Shown piece after piece: positions 36,897 through 48,049 of a stretch of 64,000 bases of DNA. Both the position numbers and the translations under genes were made by a program. The DNA comes from Erythroxylum novogranatense. Lineage: Eukaryota > Streptophyta > Magnoliopsida > Malpighiales > Erythroxylaceae. The notes under the pieces are model-generated. The model did not search any database. It was given only the letters and a program-made list of their open reading frames with translations, and was not told the origin of the DNA. Each line of letters begins with the position of its first letter. The first letter of the stretch is position 1. The stretch lies in contig CM057233.1 of assembly GCA_029891385.1 (NCBI GenBank), positions 54,886,063 through 54,950,062 on the forward strand, read 5' to 3'.

Positions 36897-37159
36897 AAGT
36901 CGACTTTCATCAAATGCAAGTCGACTTATGCTACTGCCCACACACAAGTCGACTTGTGAAGCGAACAAGTCGACTTATGTCATCTGCCCATGAACAAGTC
37001 GACTTACAAGGTACTACAGGTCAACTTATACTGAGATCTTGAACAAGTCGACTTATTCAAAAAACAAGTCGACTTATCCAGAAAACAAGTCGACTTATCC
37101 AGAAAACAAGTCGACTTATTCAGCAAACAAGTCGACTTATGTCCCATATAAGTCGACTT
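36897..37159. repeat. AAGTCGACTT palindrome array, E5 leader (11 exact copies)
   Basis: This is the densest array. There are eleven exact AAGTCGACTT and one variant (AGGTCAACTT) in 263 bp. The last part is nearly a regular tandem repeat of about 21 bp (AAAACAAGTCGACTTATCCAG). Confidence 0.96.
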
Positions 37160-38265
37160 ATCCAGGGAGATTGCTATTATATCTAATCGGCTAATTCCTC
37201 AATCAGTACAATTCCAATTCTCAACACCATCATACCTAAGGTAATATCTGTAAATTGATGCCTCAATGAACACTTCATTGATTCATGAATGCCTTAAATA
37301 GTCAAACTATATGAAAAACTTGAAATGAGTCAAAACTCATTAATTTCCAAATAATTTAGGAACACCCAAATCATCATCCTAAGCATCTCTAGCTAGCACA
37401 TACATTATCAAATTTACTTCAGCACATGCCATAAAAAATATGACGGTCAAAATAAACAAGATAATGCAAGATACTACTGAGACGCTAATGTGATCAATTC
37501 GGCATTCAAAAATTCTTGAAAAACAACTTCAAGCAATTCAGTTTGGAAATCATGATACATCAAGATAACACATTTTTAATCATATTAAAAATGGTGCAAG
37601 GCATTGGAACTGAAAAAGCACACTTAATCAAGCCAAGCAAAACAGTCCCAACAATTTTCACAAAACTGTCCAGTTCTGTACATTGCTCGAAATGATCAAT
37701 GAAAAAATTTCAATAAATCATGAGAAAATTATATAGGTTACTACATGTTCAGAAAATTCTACATGAATATTTTCAGGATTTTAGGCCATCAAAAACTCAG
37801 TCAACCTAAATAACAAGACCGATTCAAAATCTGTGTTCATCAGCACAGCAATTCCCAACAGCATAGAATAAATTCGTGAATAAATATCCAATCACCTTGA
37901 AATCCAATTTCCATGATCACAGACATTCCCCAACATCGTAGAGTCATGTAGGTGAAGGAAAATCCTTAAAACCATTTTTCTAGAATTTATTCTCGATTTT
38001 ATACTCATGCCTGTTGCAGAATCGTTTCACAAAACAGCATCTGTAACTTTAGGGAATTAATTAGCAAAACTATATCAAATCAAATCGATAAATTCTCAAA
38101 TTTCATAGACATATTCTCTAACATGTTATGAACAATTCTGGGTAGAAAAATTTCGAAAAACATATCACAATATAAATTCGAAATCTGAACAGATAGCATG
38201 TATCAACAGAAAATTCCATTAGGGTTTCTGATCTCGCTTAGGTTATAGCTTCATACGGGATACCA

Positions 38266-38280
38266 GACTCTCTGATACCA
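38266..38280 (-). promoter_or_regulatory. Primer-binding site of E5 (initiator tRNA-Met)
   Basis: The minus strand reads TGGTATCAGAGAGTC one base from the 5' LTR end. The first ten or more bases match tRNA-Met. Confidence 0.88.
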
Positions 38281-38281
38281 C

Positions 38282-40217
38282 TGTAGGAAAATCCCGGGAG
38301 GTACATCACATGTACCGGTAGCGGAAAACAAAAATTTTTGTTCCCAGGACTTTCCCGAATCCCAAGATCCAGGTATCCGTATGAAGACATCAACCTAAAT
38401 AGCCAAAAGAGACTATCTCTAAAGGTGATCCACGCAGAGATCAGAAAATCTAACCGAGTCAAACCCCTTTGACCCGGGAATAGCTAGAACAGATTAAAGC
38501 CTGCTAGAGCCTACCTCTGTCCTGGAGAGCTGAAGGAAACGTTGAACCCTTGTGCTTGGAGAAGAGAAATAACGATGATGGCCATGGAGAAGAAGAGTTG
38601 AAACCTTTTCAACCTTTAGAAAACCTAACCTTTTAAGTCCTCTATCTTCTCCCTTTTCCAAAAACGTCGGCCATCATCCTTCTAAGCCTCCTTTTATGTA
38701 TCTTTTAACTCTTTAAAAGAGTTCCATAAGAAGAAGCCAAGTGGATGGCTTTAAGCCATTCATTTATTAATGAATTAAAGAAAAGAGCTTTGAAAAGTCA
38801 AAGCTAATCTCTTCTTCCCTTCATTCCACGCACATGTCAATATATATATAATATTAATTAATTAATTACTTAATTAATTAACATATATATAATTACTAAG
38901 AGGTCCAGTCAAACTGGGGTCGGTCCTACCGGCTTTCGCCCCCGATCAAACAACTCCTAAACCTTTCTTAGCAATATCGATGTCGCGATCTCATCGGGAC
39001 ATATCCCAATCTCATCGGGATCCATTTAATCCTAATGCTCTCCATAATTGGAACTCTGTCCAATTACTATTTTACAGATTCTCTGAATCACTCTTATCGT
39101 GTGACCACTTTAGGCTCTCGGTTATGTTGGCCACTTAGATTAACAATTAATCGAGCAAGTCATGAGCGGTATCTAGCAACACATCATGACCCCTGATTGA
39201 CCGGAAAGTAATCGGTTTGATGTATTCATCACGAACCGATCACGAACCCTTCCATGACAATTACCGTGCAATTCGTCCTTTCACCATCCTATACCCCACT
39301 TGGTTATGAGTATGGTCAAAGTGTCAACTCTCACTAGACCGAGTCTAGCCCAGTGATATCGGTTCTCGTCACGGGACTCATTACTTTATATGTCAATGAA
39401 GACACTCTTCATGACATACATGCCGGCCACCTTAGTAATGATCCCGACAAGAGGCCATGGGTATCTCTTACGCTAATCCGTAAGTGGTGAATCCTTTATT
39501 GGCTACTCAATTATCTTGAATACCTCAAGTCGTACCCAAGCACCACCCTATGAGTTACCTCGGAAGGCAACAAGGAATGGAGTCAAAGCACGTGATCAAG
39601 ATTCAAGATATCCTTGAGTACCTCAAGTCTAAGGATACTTGCACCATTGCTATGATGAGATTATCAACGACACTTAGATAAGATATCCATGTTATGATCT
39701 CATGGCAGTCATCCAATGAACTTACTACCGCTAGTAAGCATCCACATGTCAATTCTAAATATCTCATATTTACAGCTTCGAGATTCACCGCTGATCCAAT
39801 CAAGGAATATGACATGTGCTAGTCTATCCGGATTAATGATGTCCAGTCTCATTAATCCTATGACTAGGAGAATTACGATCTTGACATAATTGCACATGAT
39901 AGGAATCTCGAGTATAATCACATCATAATTTCCTTCATGCTATGTCATATATCATGGACTTCATTAATTCGATTAAAGATTCAATCAATTCATAAACAAT
40001 GTTTATGAATATCAAATTAATGAATAATGCCTTTTCTTTATTTATTCATTCATGCATACGATTTGTGAATAAAAGCGCTTAAAGGGATTGCCTTTAGGGC
40101 ACAAATAAACAATCTCGATTTTGAACAAGTCGACTTATCCGATGAACAAGTCGACTTATCGGTACCGAACATGTGTAAGTCGACTTACACATGGTACAAG
40201 TCGACTTATCACTTACA
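38282..40217 (-). repeat. 5' LTR of E5 (1936 bp)
   Basis: On the plus strand it runs from TGTAGGAAAATCCCGGG to ATCACTTACA. The outer array 40127-40207 has four exact AAGTCGACTT, and the 24-bp palindrome is at 40170-40193. It is nearly identical to the 3' LTR in AT-rich stretches and differs mainly at GC-rich motifs. Confidence 0.95.
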
Positions 40218-40222
40218 CTTGT
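40218..40222. repeat. Target-site duplication of E5, right copy (cttgt)
   Basis: This matches 30469-30473. Confidence 0.93.
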
Positions 40223-41920
40223 GTCGGACCAAGTGTTAGGGCTGCTGTTCATGAATTCTTCAGGAGTGGTCGTTTGTTTAGAAGTCTAAATCAGACAATT
40301 CTCACCCTCATTCCCAAAAAACATTCCAGGCTGAGGGCGACTGACTTTTGGCCCATCTCCTGTATTAATGTGGTGTATAAGACGATAACGAAGATTTTGA
40401 CTGCTCGGTTATCCTCAGTGCTGGATACCATAATAGATCTGGCTAAATTCGCTTTTGTTGGAGGTCGTAAGCTTTAAGATAACGTCTTCCTTGCATAAGA
40501 ACTAGTTAGAGGCTATAGTCGAAAATGTATATCTCCTAGAAGTCTCATTAAGATTGACCTCACCAAGGCATATGACACTGTTTCCTAGGACTTTCTACAG
40601 GAGATGATGCTTGGTTTTGGATTTCCTGCTCAGTTTATTTCTTGTATTATGGAGTGTGTTACAACAGCCTCTTACTCGATATTGATCAATGGTACCTTAC
40701 ATGACCTATTTCTGGGGCAACGAGGCCTTCGACAAGGGGACCCTTTGTCCCCCTCCCTGTTCCTCCTTTTCCTGGAATACCTATCTTGTGACCTAAAACT
40801 GAGGACCGCTACTAGCCCCTTCAACTTTCACCTGAAATGTCATAAAATCGACATCTCCCACCTAGCCTTCGCTGACGACCTTATGTTGTTCTCGAGGGGC
40901 GACATTCCATCCATCCGAATCTTGGTGGACGGGTTACAGACTCTGCGGGACGTTGCCGGTTTGCAAGTCAATCCTTCTAAGTCCAACATTTTTCTAGGGG
41001 AGTGTTGGGAGGGGAGAAGGAAGCTATTTTGCAACTCGTTGACTATCCTGAGGGGCATTTCTTGGTTCGCTATCTGGGAGTACCTTTGGCTCCACTGAAA
41101 ATCTTCATGGCTCAGTATTTGACCCTTCTCGAGACTGTGGAATCTTATATCACTGCTTGGAATGGTAAAAGTTTATCTTATGTAGGGTGGCTTACATTGG
41201 TCGAATCGGTTATCCAGGGAGTTTTGGCATTTTGGATGCAAGTCCTTCCTATCCTCGCTAAAGATTTTATGTAATCACCTCTGTCATCATTGATTTTGTG
41301 GGGGCAAAAAATTTCTGTTTAGCCTAGGATACCATCTGTGCCATAAAAAAAGAAGGAGGTCTAGGCGTGTGGAATTGCAAAATATGGAACAATACATTAT
41401 TAGCAATGGTGTTGTGGAATATTCATGAGGAAGCTAATTCATTGTGGGCTTGATGGGTTCATGCCTACCACCTGTGTGGAACTTCTATTTGGGATTTGCA
41501 ACCGCATACTAGGGACTCCCTTCTCCTTAAATAGTTGGGTCTAATATGGGGCAAAATTGGGAGGTCGGTCAGAAGTCGTTCAAGGAGTTTAACGCCTCTG
41601 TGTGGATGGCAGTTTGTCTTCCCATAAGGTATATGAGTTGCTTTGTGTTAAACATGAAACGAGGCCTTGGATGTCCCTTATATGGAAAGCCTATGGTTCT
41701 GTCGTATTCTCGCGGAACTGTACGTTGCCGTTTGGATCTATGGAGTTGGCTGCTTTCTGTGGAAGCTTCAATGTAAGGATCCCTGCAAAACAAAGAAGGC
41801 ACGTCGGGGTTGTGTCCCGATTAGCCCCTCCGATGCTCAAGTCAGTCTTTTTGGTGAAGGTGAGGTTGCTGTATGCAGAGAAGACTAGGTTATGATTTCG
41901 TAACTTTGTTACGATAGAAT
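40223..41920 (+). pseudogene. LINE ORF2, C-terminal part: reverse transcriptase and zf-RVT domain
   Basis: It continues in frame from 30473. Motifs in order are VGPSVRAAVHEFF, LTLIPKKHS (40310), DFWPISCINVVYK (40342), IDLTKAYD (40549, catalytic D), GLRQGDPLSPSLFLLF (40723-40770), FADDLMLFSRG with FADD at 40868-40879, and VNPSKSNIFLGE. One frameshift occurs near 41000-41040. The next frame has FLVRYLGVPLAP (41058) and the thumb, and an RVT zinc domain follows (SSHKVYELL near 41620, LIWKAYG, then WKLQCKDP in another frame). Stops at about 40475, 40496 and 40588 fit CAA-to-TAA and TGG-to-TAG changes. Confidence 0.92.
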
Positions 41921-42029
41921 TATACCTTATATATGGAGCAACAGCTAGGTTTAGGTCTTTACGTGTGCATGGGAGTCTCTCACCTGTGGATAGGCTAAGG
42001 AGAGTGTGGATCGGGCCTGGGCTTGACAT

Positions 42030-42835
42030 AGCCGTTAGTTATGAGACCGGTCTTTGAAGAATGGATCGATCGGCCCACGGGTCATCCGGGTTCGGGCCCT
42101 GCAAGACCGACCGGACCATACCATAAGCCCCCTACTCCTCGAGTCTGAGTAAAGAGAAGGGCCGGAGAAGTATATAGAGGTTCTGTAGCTCGTACGTAGG
42201 ATAGCTCGGTGCAGGCCCGATCGGCCGAACCTCGGCATCACAACTCGTCCTTGAGAAGGGTCAGATTTCGATGGGTAGCGCGTGACTGCTCGCACTGGGA
42301 TCGGTCGGCTGGATGTCCCTACTCGACCGGCATTGACATTTTTTGCTCGATAGCCCGCGCCTAAGTAGGTCGGGGGTCACCAGTAGCGAGCGCGTGGTGG
42401 TACGTGGAGCATTTATTGTTTGACGGCGCGTGCCTTCTGACGGCTTTTCAGAATCTGAAACGTATCGTCCTTGTAACCGTTGTGCAGCTGTCCAGTACGT
42501 CCTTTCAACTGTCGGGCCGCTCCGGATTGCGAACAACCCTAATTATCCTTGGCTCGGATTATGCCGCGTGTCCAAGCATAGCTCGGATTTTCTCCACGCG
42601 TCGCACTTCGATTGGATCGCTATTCGAGTGTTCCCTTATAAACGTTTAGGATCGACAAGCTGTTTGGTTTTCTTCACGTTTGCTTCGTTCTTACGCTCAC
42701 TCTGCTTTCATTTGGTTTTTGTTGCCCTTAATTCCTGGAAATTTCTGTCAACTGTCGTTCGATTCCCCCTTCTCCATTCACTAAATAGGTACGTCCTTCT
42801 TCCTCTAAGTCTTTCTTATTAAAAGTCTCTTCTTG
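42030..42835 (+). repeat. GC-rich LTR/leader of a Tat-type gypsy element (putative)
   Basis: Composition changes sharply here to GC-rich with repeated GACCGACCGG and CGATCGG motifs, typical of Tat-clade LTRs. A TATA-like CTTATAAACG at about 42634-42643 precedes a pyrimidine-rich stretch and the ATG at 42842, which fits an LTR promoter and leader. I could not find a second LTR copy, a primer site or exact ends. Confidence 0.55.
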
Positions 42836-42841
42836 GTAAAC

Positions 42842-43284
42842 ATGTCGACTACTAGTTCCAGAAGTATGGTAGAAGGTGTCGGAGAGATATCGACTAGAGA
42901 GAGAAAGGATGGGTTGGTTGTGGAGGCGCCGCTAAGAGAGGCATCGACGATGACCGTAAAGGAACTGAACCGGTCAATACTCAGATATAACATCCCTATG
43001 TCTTGGGGACCCCGGTAGCTTTGGGGAACGAGCGTATCCACAGCAACTTGAGTGGATATTTCGCCGTTTCCGATAGCTTTTTCTCGATGGGTGGTATGAG
43101 GCTTCTGTACGCCCCGATCGTCGACGAGGTGTGCACAGCCTATCAGCTAATGCCAAGCCAAATTCCTCTGAATAGCTGGAGATTTATTAACGGTGCAGCG
43201 TTCTTTGTGTCACCGGTTAATTGCTGCCTCCTTCGATCGGAGTCTGCGCCATTTCATGAGATCGAGTCGTCGTCCGATCTCTGA
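42842..43284 (+). pseudogene. Putative gypsy-type transposon protein, PF04195-like (broken, 3' cut by E6)
   Basis: The first frame (42842-43018) gives MSTTSSRSMVEG then VKELNRSILRYNIPMSWG. A frameshift near 43005 leads to 43003-43284, with VALGNERIHSN, GYFAVSDSFFSMGGMRLLYAPIV and LMPSQIPLNSWRFINGA. This pattern (pre-domain, FxxGxRxPxxP-like, then AP-QL-PNSWR) is that of the extra N-terminal domain of Tat-type gypsy elements. It ends near 43284, just before E6. Its molecular function is not known. Confidence 0.68.
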
Positions 43285-43298
43285 GTCGATCCTTCTTC

Positions 43299-45172
43299 AG
43301 TAGGTGTAAGTCGACTTGTATGGAGATGTAAGTCGATTTATACCAGATTCGGTATTAATAAGTCGACTTGTATACTCATGTAAGTCGACTTATGCGTGTA
43401 CAAGATCGCGAGATTGTTAGAGTAGTGCCCAAAGGCAATCACCTTTAGCGCTTTTTGTTCATAGTCATGTATGCACTTTATGAATAAATAAAGAAAGACA
43501 TGTTTCATTTATTTGATGTTCTTTAAGAATTGATATTGATCTTTAATCAAATTAATGAAGTCCATGATATATGACATAGCATGAAGGAAATTATGATGTG
43601 ATCATAATCCTGAGATTCCTATCATGTGCAATTATGTCAGTATCTAAATTCTCCCTAGTCATAGGATTAATGAGACCGACATCATTAATCCGCATGCACT
43701 AAGATATGTTATACTCCTTGATTGGATCAAGCAAAGGATCTCGAAATTGTAAATATGGGATATTTAGAGTTGACATGTGGATGCTTACTAAGCGGTAGTA
43801 AGTACATTGGATGACCTGCCATGAGATCATCACATGGATGTCCTATTCTAATGTCAGTGATAATCTCATCATAGCAATGGTGCAAGTATCCTTAGACTTG
43901 AGGTACTCAAGGATATCTTGGATATTGATTCTGTGCTTTGACTCCATTCCTTGTTGCCTTTCAGAGGTTACTCATAGGGTGGTGCTTGGGTACAGCTTGA
44001 GGTATTCGAAGGTAATTGAGTAGCCAATAAAGGATTCATCACTTCTGTGATAGCGTAAGAGATACCTGACCTCTTATCAGATCATTACTTTAAGTCTCGG
44101 CCAAAGATAAATATGTCATGAAGAGTGTCTTCATGGACATATAAAGTAATGAGTCCCAAGACAGAACTTATATCACTGGGCTAGACTTAGTCTAGTAAGA
44201 GTTGACACGCTGACCATACTCATAACTAAGTGGGGTATAGGATGATGAAAGGACGAATTGCACAAGAATTGTCATGGAAGGGTTCGTGATCCGTTCGTGA
44301 TGAATTCATCAAACCAATTACTTTCCGGTCAATTGGGGTCATGATGTGTTGCTAGACGCGCTCATGACTTGCTCAGATTAAGTGTTAATCTAAGTGGCCA
44401 ACATAACCGGAACCTAAAGGGTCACACGATAAGAGTGTTTCAGAATCAGAAAATAGTATTGAATGAGTTCCAATTATGGAGAGCATTAGGATTAAATGGA
44501 TCCCGATGAGATCGAGATATGTCCCGATGAGATCGCGACATCGATATTGCTGAAAAAGGTTTTCGGGGGTTTATCCCATACCGGGACCCGGTAGGCCGAT
44601 AGGACCGACCCCAGTGTGACTGGACCACTTCAGCAATATATATATATATATGCTATGCACGTGGGATGGAGGAAGAATGGAGAAACTTCCATTACTAAGC
44701 CTAGTCATTAAAGCATTAAATGGCTAAATGACAAAATCAAAAAGGTGAATGGAAGATGATGATCGTTGGATATGAAAGAATATATAGAAAGAGTTTCTAA
44801 GAAGGTCTTAAGCCTATGTTCTTCGTGGGTTTGGCTTTTGAAAGAAGAGAAAAAGTTTCCTTCCAAAAGGCATACGATCATCTTCATCTTCCAAGCTTCA
44901 TCCTTCATCTCTCCTCCATCGATTTTCCAAGCTCTCCAGAATAAGGTAGGGTCTAGCAGCCTTTACTTTGTTCTAGCTATTCCCGGGTCAAAAGGGTTTG
45001 TCCCGGTTAGGTTTTCTGATCTCTGCGTCGATACCTTTAGAGATAGTCTCTATTATTATTCAGTTCGAGTCTTCATCTTGACACATAGATCCTGGCCTTC
45101 GAAGGTCCCGTGACAAAAATTTTTGTTTTCCGCACCTGGTACATGTAATGTACCTCCCGGGATTTTCCTACA
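43299..45172 (+). repeat. 5' LTR of E6 (1874 bp)
   Basis: It starts (AG)TAGGTGTAAG and ends TTTTCCTACA. The first 116 bp are an extension holding three exact AAGTCGACTT and one AAGTCGATTT (43308-43391). Then TGTTAGAGTAGTGCC at 43415 is the start of the shorter E1-type LTR, preceded by GAGAT. A TATA-like run is at 44781-44786. The AT-rich block is shorter than in the 3' LTR. Confidence 0.92.
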
Positions 45173-45173
45173 G

Positions 45174-45188
45174 TGGTATCAGAGCCAC
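45174..45188 (+). promoter_or_regulatory. Primer-binding site of E6 (initiator tRNA-Met)
   Basis: TGGTATCAGAGCCAC lies one base after the LTR, identical to E1. Confidence 0.93.
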
Positions 45189-46301
45189 TTGTGTCGTGTA
45201 TGAAGCTAAAACCCTAGCTAGGTCGGACTTCCTATTTGAATTTGACATTGATGCATGCATGCTGTCCAAATTTCGAATTAATATAGGGATATGTTTTTCG
45301 AAATTTTTCTGCCCATAATTGTTCATAACATGTTATAGAATATGTCTGTGAAAGATGAGAATTTATCAAATTGATTTGATATAGTTTTGCTAATTTATTC
45401 CCTAAGGTTCTAGATGCTGTTTTGTGACACATTCTGTGAACAGGCATGTGTATAAATTCGATAATAAATTCTAGAAAAACTTTTTTTCGGATTGGCCTTC
45501 ACCAACATGTCCCTAAGATGTTTGTGAATGTCTATGTGGATGGAAAAGTGTTTTAAAGGTGATTTGCTATTTATTCACGAATTTATTCTATGCTGTTGGG
45601 AATATCTGTGTTGATGAACACAGATTTTGAATCGGTTTTGTTGCTTAGGTTGACTGAGTTTTTGATGGCTATAAATCCTGGAAATATTCATGAGGCATTT
45701 TCTGAACATGTAGTAACCTGTGTAATTTTCTCAGAATTTATTGAAATTGTTTCAATGATTATTTCGAGCAATGTGTAGTACTTGGCAGTTTTGTGAACAT
45801 TGCTCGGACTGTTTTGCTTGGCATAATTGAATGTGTATTTTTCAGTTCCAATGCCTTGGACCATTTTTAATGTGATTGAAAATGAGTTATCTTGATGTAG
45901 TATGCTTTCCAAACTGAATTTCTTGAAGTTGGTTTTCCAAGAATTTTCGGATGCCGAATAGGTCACATTAGCGTCTCGTTAGTGTATTTCATTATCTTGC
46001 TTGTTTTGGCCGTCATAATTTTTTGTGACTTGTGCCGAAGTAATTTGATAACGTATGGACTAGCTAGAGATGCTTAGGGTGATAATTTGGTGTTTCCTAA
46101 ATTGTTTGGATATTTATGAGTAATGACTCATTTTCAAGCTTTTCTTGTATGGTTTGATCAGATATGGCAATCATGTAACAATGAAGTGTTCATTGGTACA
46201 TCAAATTAACAGATATTACCCTAGGTATGATGGTATTGCGAATTGGGATTACATGGATTGAGGAATTAGCCGATTAGAGATAATAGCAATTTTCGTTGGA
46301 T

Positions 46302-46430
46302 AAGTCGACTTATACAGGACATAAGTCGACTTGTTCAAGGTCTTACCATAAGTCGACTTGTATCATGATATAAGGTGACTTGTGCGTGGGTAGGGGCATA
46401 AGGCGACTTGCATTCTTTGTAAGTCGACTT
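46302..46430. repeat. AAGTCGACTT palindrome array, E6 leader
   Basis: There are four exact copies and two variants (AAGGTGACTT, AAGGCGACTT) in 129 bp. This is the smallest leader array of the five. Confidence 0.93.
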
Positions 46431-46625
46431 GTGACATGCTCAAGAGGGATGATGGATGATTATAAGGAAAGATTCAATGTGATTGATGAAACCTAAATCA
46501 TTCCATATAGTCCTGGTGACTATAATCCTTCAGCTTGGAGTCTAGAGTTCAAATCCTCCTCTCAGATATGAAAACTAACGCCTTCCATTAATATGGTAAG
46601 AACCAGAGTTCTTATAGGGTTGGGT

Positions 46626-47012
46626 TGTTGTGTAAACCCAAGCTCGCTCTATACGGATATGTTTGAACCATGAAAATGTGATTTTTGGATTAATGGGTTG
46701 GTATTCACTAGAAGCGTTGGTTTGTTGAGTAAACTCAAGGTCAACGTGGACAGAGGCGAACTTGGGTAGCATACATTAGATGTATGCGCATCAAAGAGTT
46801 GATAACTCAATGTAAGTGCACGCATCAACAAGTTGATAGCACTGATCGATAGTTGTGTCTAAGATGTAATTGGTATATTTGATACCTCCCGAGACATAAG
46901 GTGGCTTGTTGGGTAAACCCAAGGTCATTCTTAATGTCGGTTATCGATGATGCAATTGGTATGTTCGATACCTACCGATTGACCTAAGTTGTGGCTTGTT
47001 GGGTAAACCCAA
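46626..47012. repeat. Short inverted repeats in E6 leader
   Basis: TTGTG-TAAA-CCCAA (damaged) is near 46629, TTGAG-TAAA-CTCAA near 46725, and TTGGG-TAAA-CCCAA near 46908 and 46999. The last two lie in a direct repeat ending GGTCATTCTTA. Confidence 0.85.
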
Positions 47013-47199
47013 GGTCATTCTTAGCAATATCGGATATCAACCCACTAGGACATTATGTCATCTTGTTTCTTTGGCTTCGTAATGAGGGTTATGGATTCTA
47101 TGAAACTAGTGGGAGCTTTTTGCATATCATTCAAGTCCTTATGATTATACATCTTTTCCTATTCTAACATTCTTTCTCACTTACCGTTTAGGTCGGTGG

Positions 47200-47990
47200 A
47201 AGATTTCTTCCAGTGTGAACTTACGCTCGCTAATGGATTCCTACAAGTTAACTGGACCGAATTTTCTTAACTGGCTAAGGAATCTGAGAATTGTTCTCAG
47301 ATCTGAGGAACTGGGATACATCCTAGATGTTCCACTTCCAGATGCACCTGCTGTCGATGCTTTTGATGAGGATCAGAAGGCATATCGTAAGCATCTAAAG
47401 GACAGTGACATGGCTACTTGCATTATGCTTGCCTCGATGTCACCAGAGCTGCAAGTAAGCAGCGAGTCCATGGATGCTCACACTATAGTATTTCATCTTA
47501 GGGAGCTGTTTGATGAGCAAGCTCGATGCGAAAGGTTCGAGACCTCAAGGCTTCTCTTCACCATTAAAGATGGCTCCAGGGACATCTGCGGCAAGATGCC
47601 CCAAGATGAATGGCTATATTGAGAGATTGGCCGCCTTAGGTTTTGTAATGGATTATGAGTTAAGTATAGACTTAATTCTGGTTGGATTGTCCGATAGTTA
47701 TTCACGATTCGTGTTAAACTATCGGATGAACCAAATATCCACAAAGAATACCGAGTTGATCAATCTGCTTCAAGATAGTGAAAGCGCACTATCAAGAATG
47801 ATAGTAAGCAAGTGTTAATGGTGGCTGCTTCTTCTTCGGTTTAAAGAAGAAAAGAACCCAAAGAAGAAGAAGGCCAAGAAACCAAAGGAAGCGCCATCAA
47901 GAAGAAGACCAAAGAAGTCTGCCCAAAGGAACTTGCTTCCATCAGGGTAAAGATGGCCATTGGAGGCGCAATTGCAAAGTCTATCTGGAG
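47200..47990 (+). pseudogene. gag of E6 (broken)
   Basis: The open stretch 47215-47622 runs MNLRSLMDSYKLTGPNFLNW, then LRSEELGYILDVPLPDAP, ATCIMLASMSPELQ and ELFDEQARCERFETS. A frameshift leads into 47510-47818 with YIERLAALGFVMDYEL and SRFVLNYRMNQIS. A lysine-rich part and a degraded knuckle follow to about 47975. The true start is probably a few codons upstream of 47215 and damaged: E7 begins MKKSFSVNFRSL. The protein would be about 250 residues if intact, normal for copia gag. Confidence 0.9.
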
Positions 47991-48049
47991 TCACCAAGGA
48001 GAAGAAGGCATCGATGCCTCAACTACTTCGGTATGTATGTCATCGAGGT

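Larger units (their letters stand above)
36116..38265 (-). other. Untranslated leader of E5 (non-coding)
   Basis: This is homologous to the other copia leaders: inverted-repeat block (36318-36698), palindrome array (36897-37159) and AT-rich conserved part (about 37200-38250). No gene was found. Confidence 0.82.
30474..40217 (-). mobile_element. Copia element E5, complete, minus strand, inserted in the LINE
   Basis: This is the best-bounded element in the window: 9744 bp, with LTRs 30474-32404 and 38282-40217, a tRNA-Met primer site, a purine tract, all pol domains in copia order on the minus strand and a perfect cttgt target duplication. Joining the flanks with one duplication copy restores the LINE frame (codons act tgt, then gtc gga cca), which proves insertion into the RT gene. 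Coding regions carry multiple frameshifts. Confidence 0.96.
28155..42029 (+). mobile_element. Plant L1-type LINE (decayed), split by copia element E5
   Basis: This is a non-LTR retrotransposon on the plus strand. It comprises an ORF1 remnant (28155-28820), ORF2 endonuclease and RT start (29061-30473), the E5 insertion (30474-40217), then RT and a C-terminal zinc domain (40218-41900). The 5' end was cut by E4 and the 3' end is not clearly marked: no poly(A) is seen before the Tat sequence at about 42030. The ORF2 frame runs unbroken by indels from 29061 across the insertion to about 41000. Confidence 0.9.
45189..47199 (+). other. Untranslated leader of E6 (non-coding)
   Basis: This has the same plan as E1: AT-rich conserved part (about 45230-46250), palindrome array (46302-46430) and inverted repeats (46626-47012). 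Small ORFs such as 45590-45778 have no similarity I recognise and are not conserved as proteins between copies. Confidence 0.8.

Noticed and set aside
36897..37159. CRISPR-like array (short repeats with spacers)
   Set aside because: Repeats are 10-bp palindromes with irregular, partly repeated spacers inside a plant retrotransposon leader. There are no cas genes and the length is far below CRISPR repeats.
42430..42822. 130-codon ORF in the GC-rich Tat-type region
   Set aside because: It overlaps the presumed promoter/leader, has no recognisable domain and ends before the PF04195-like start.
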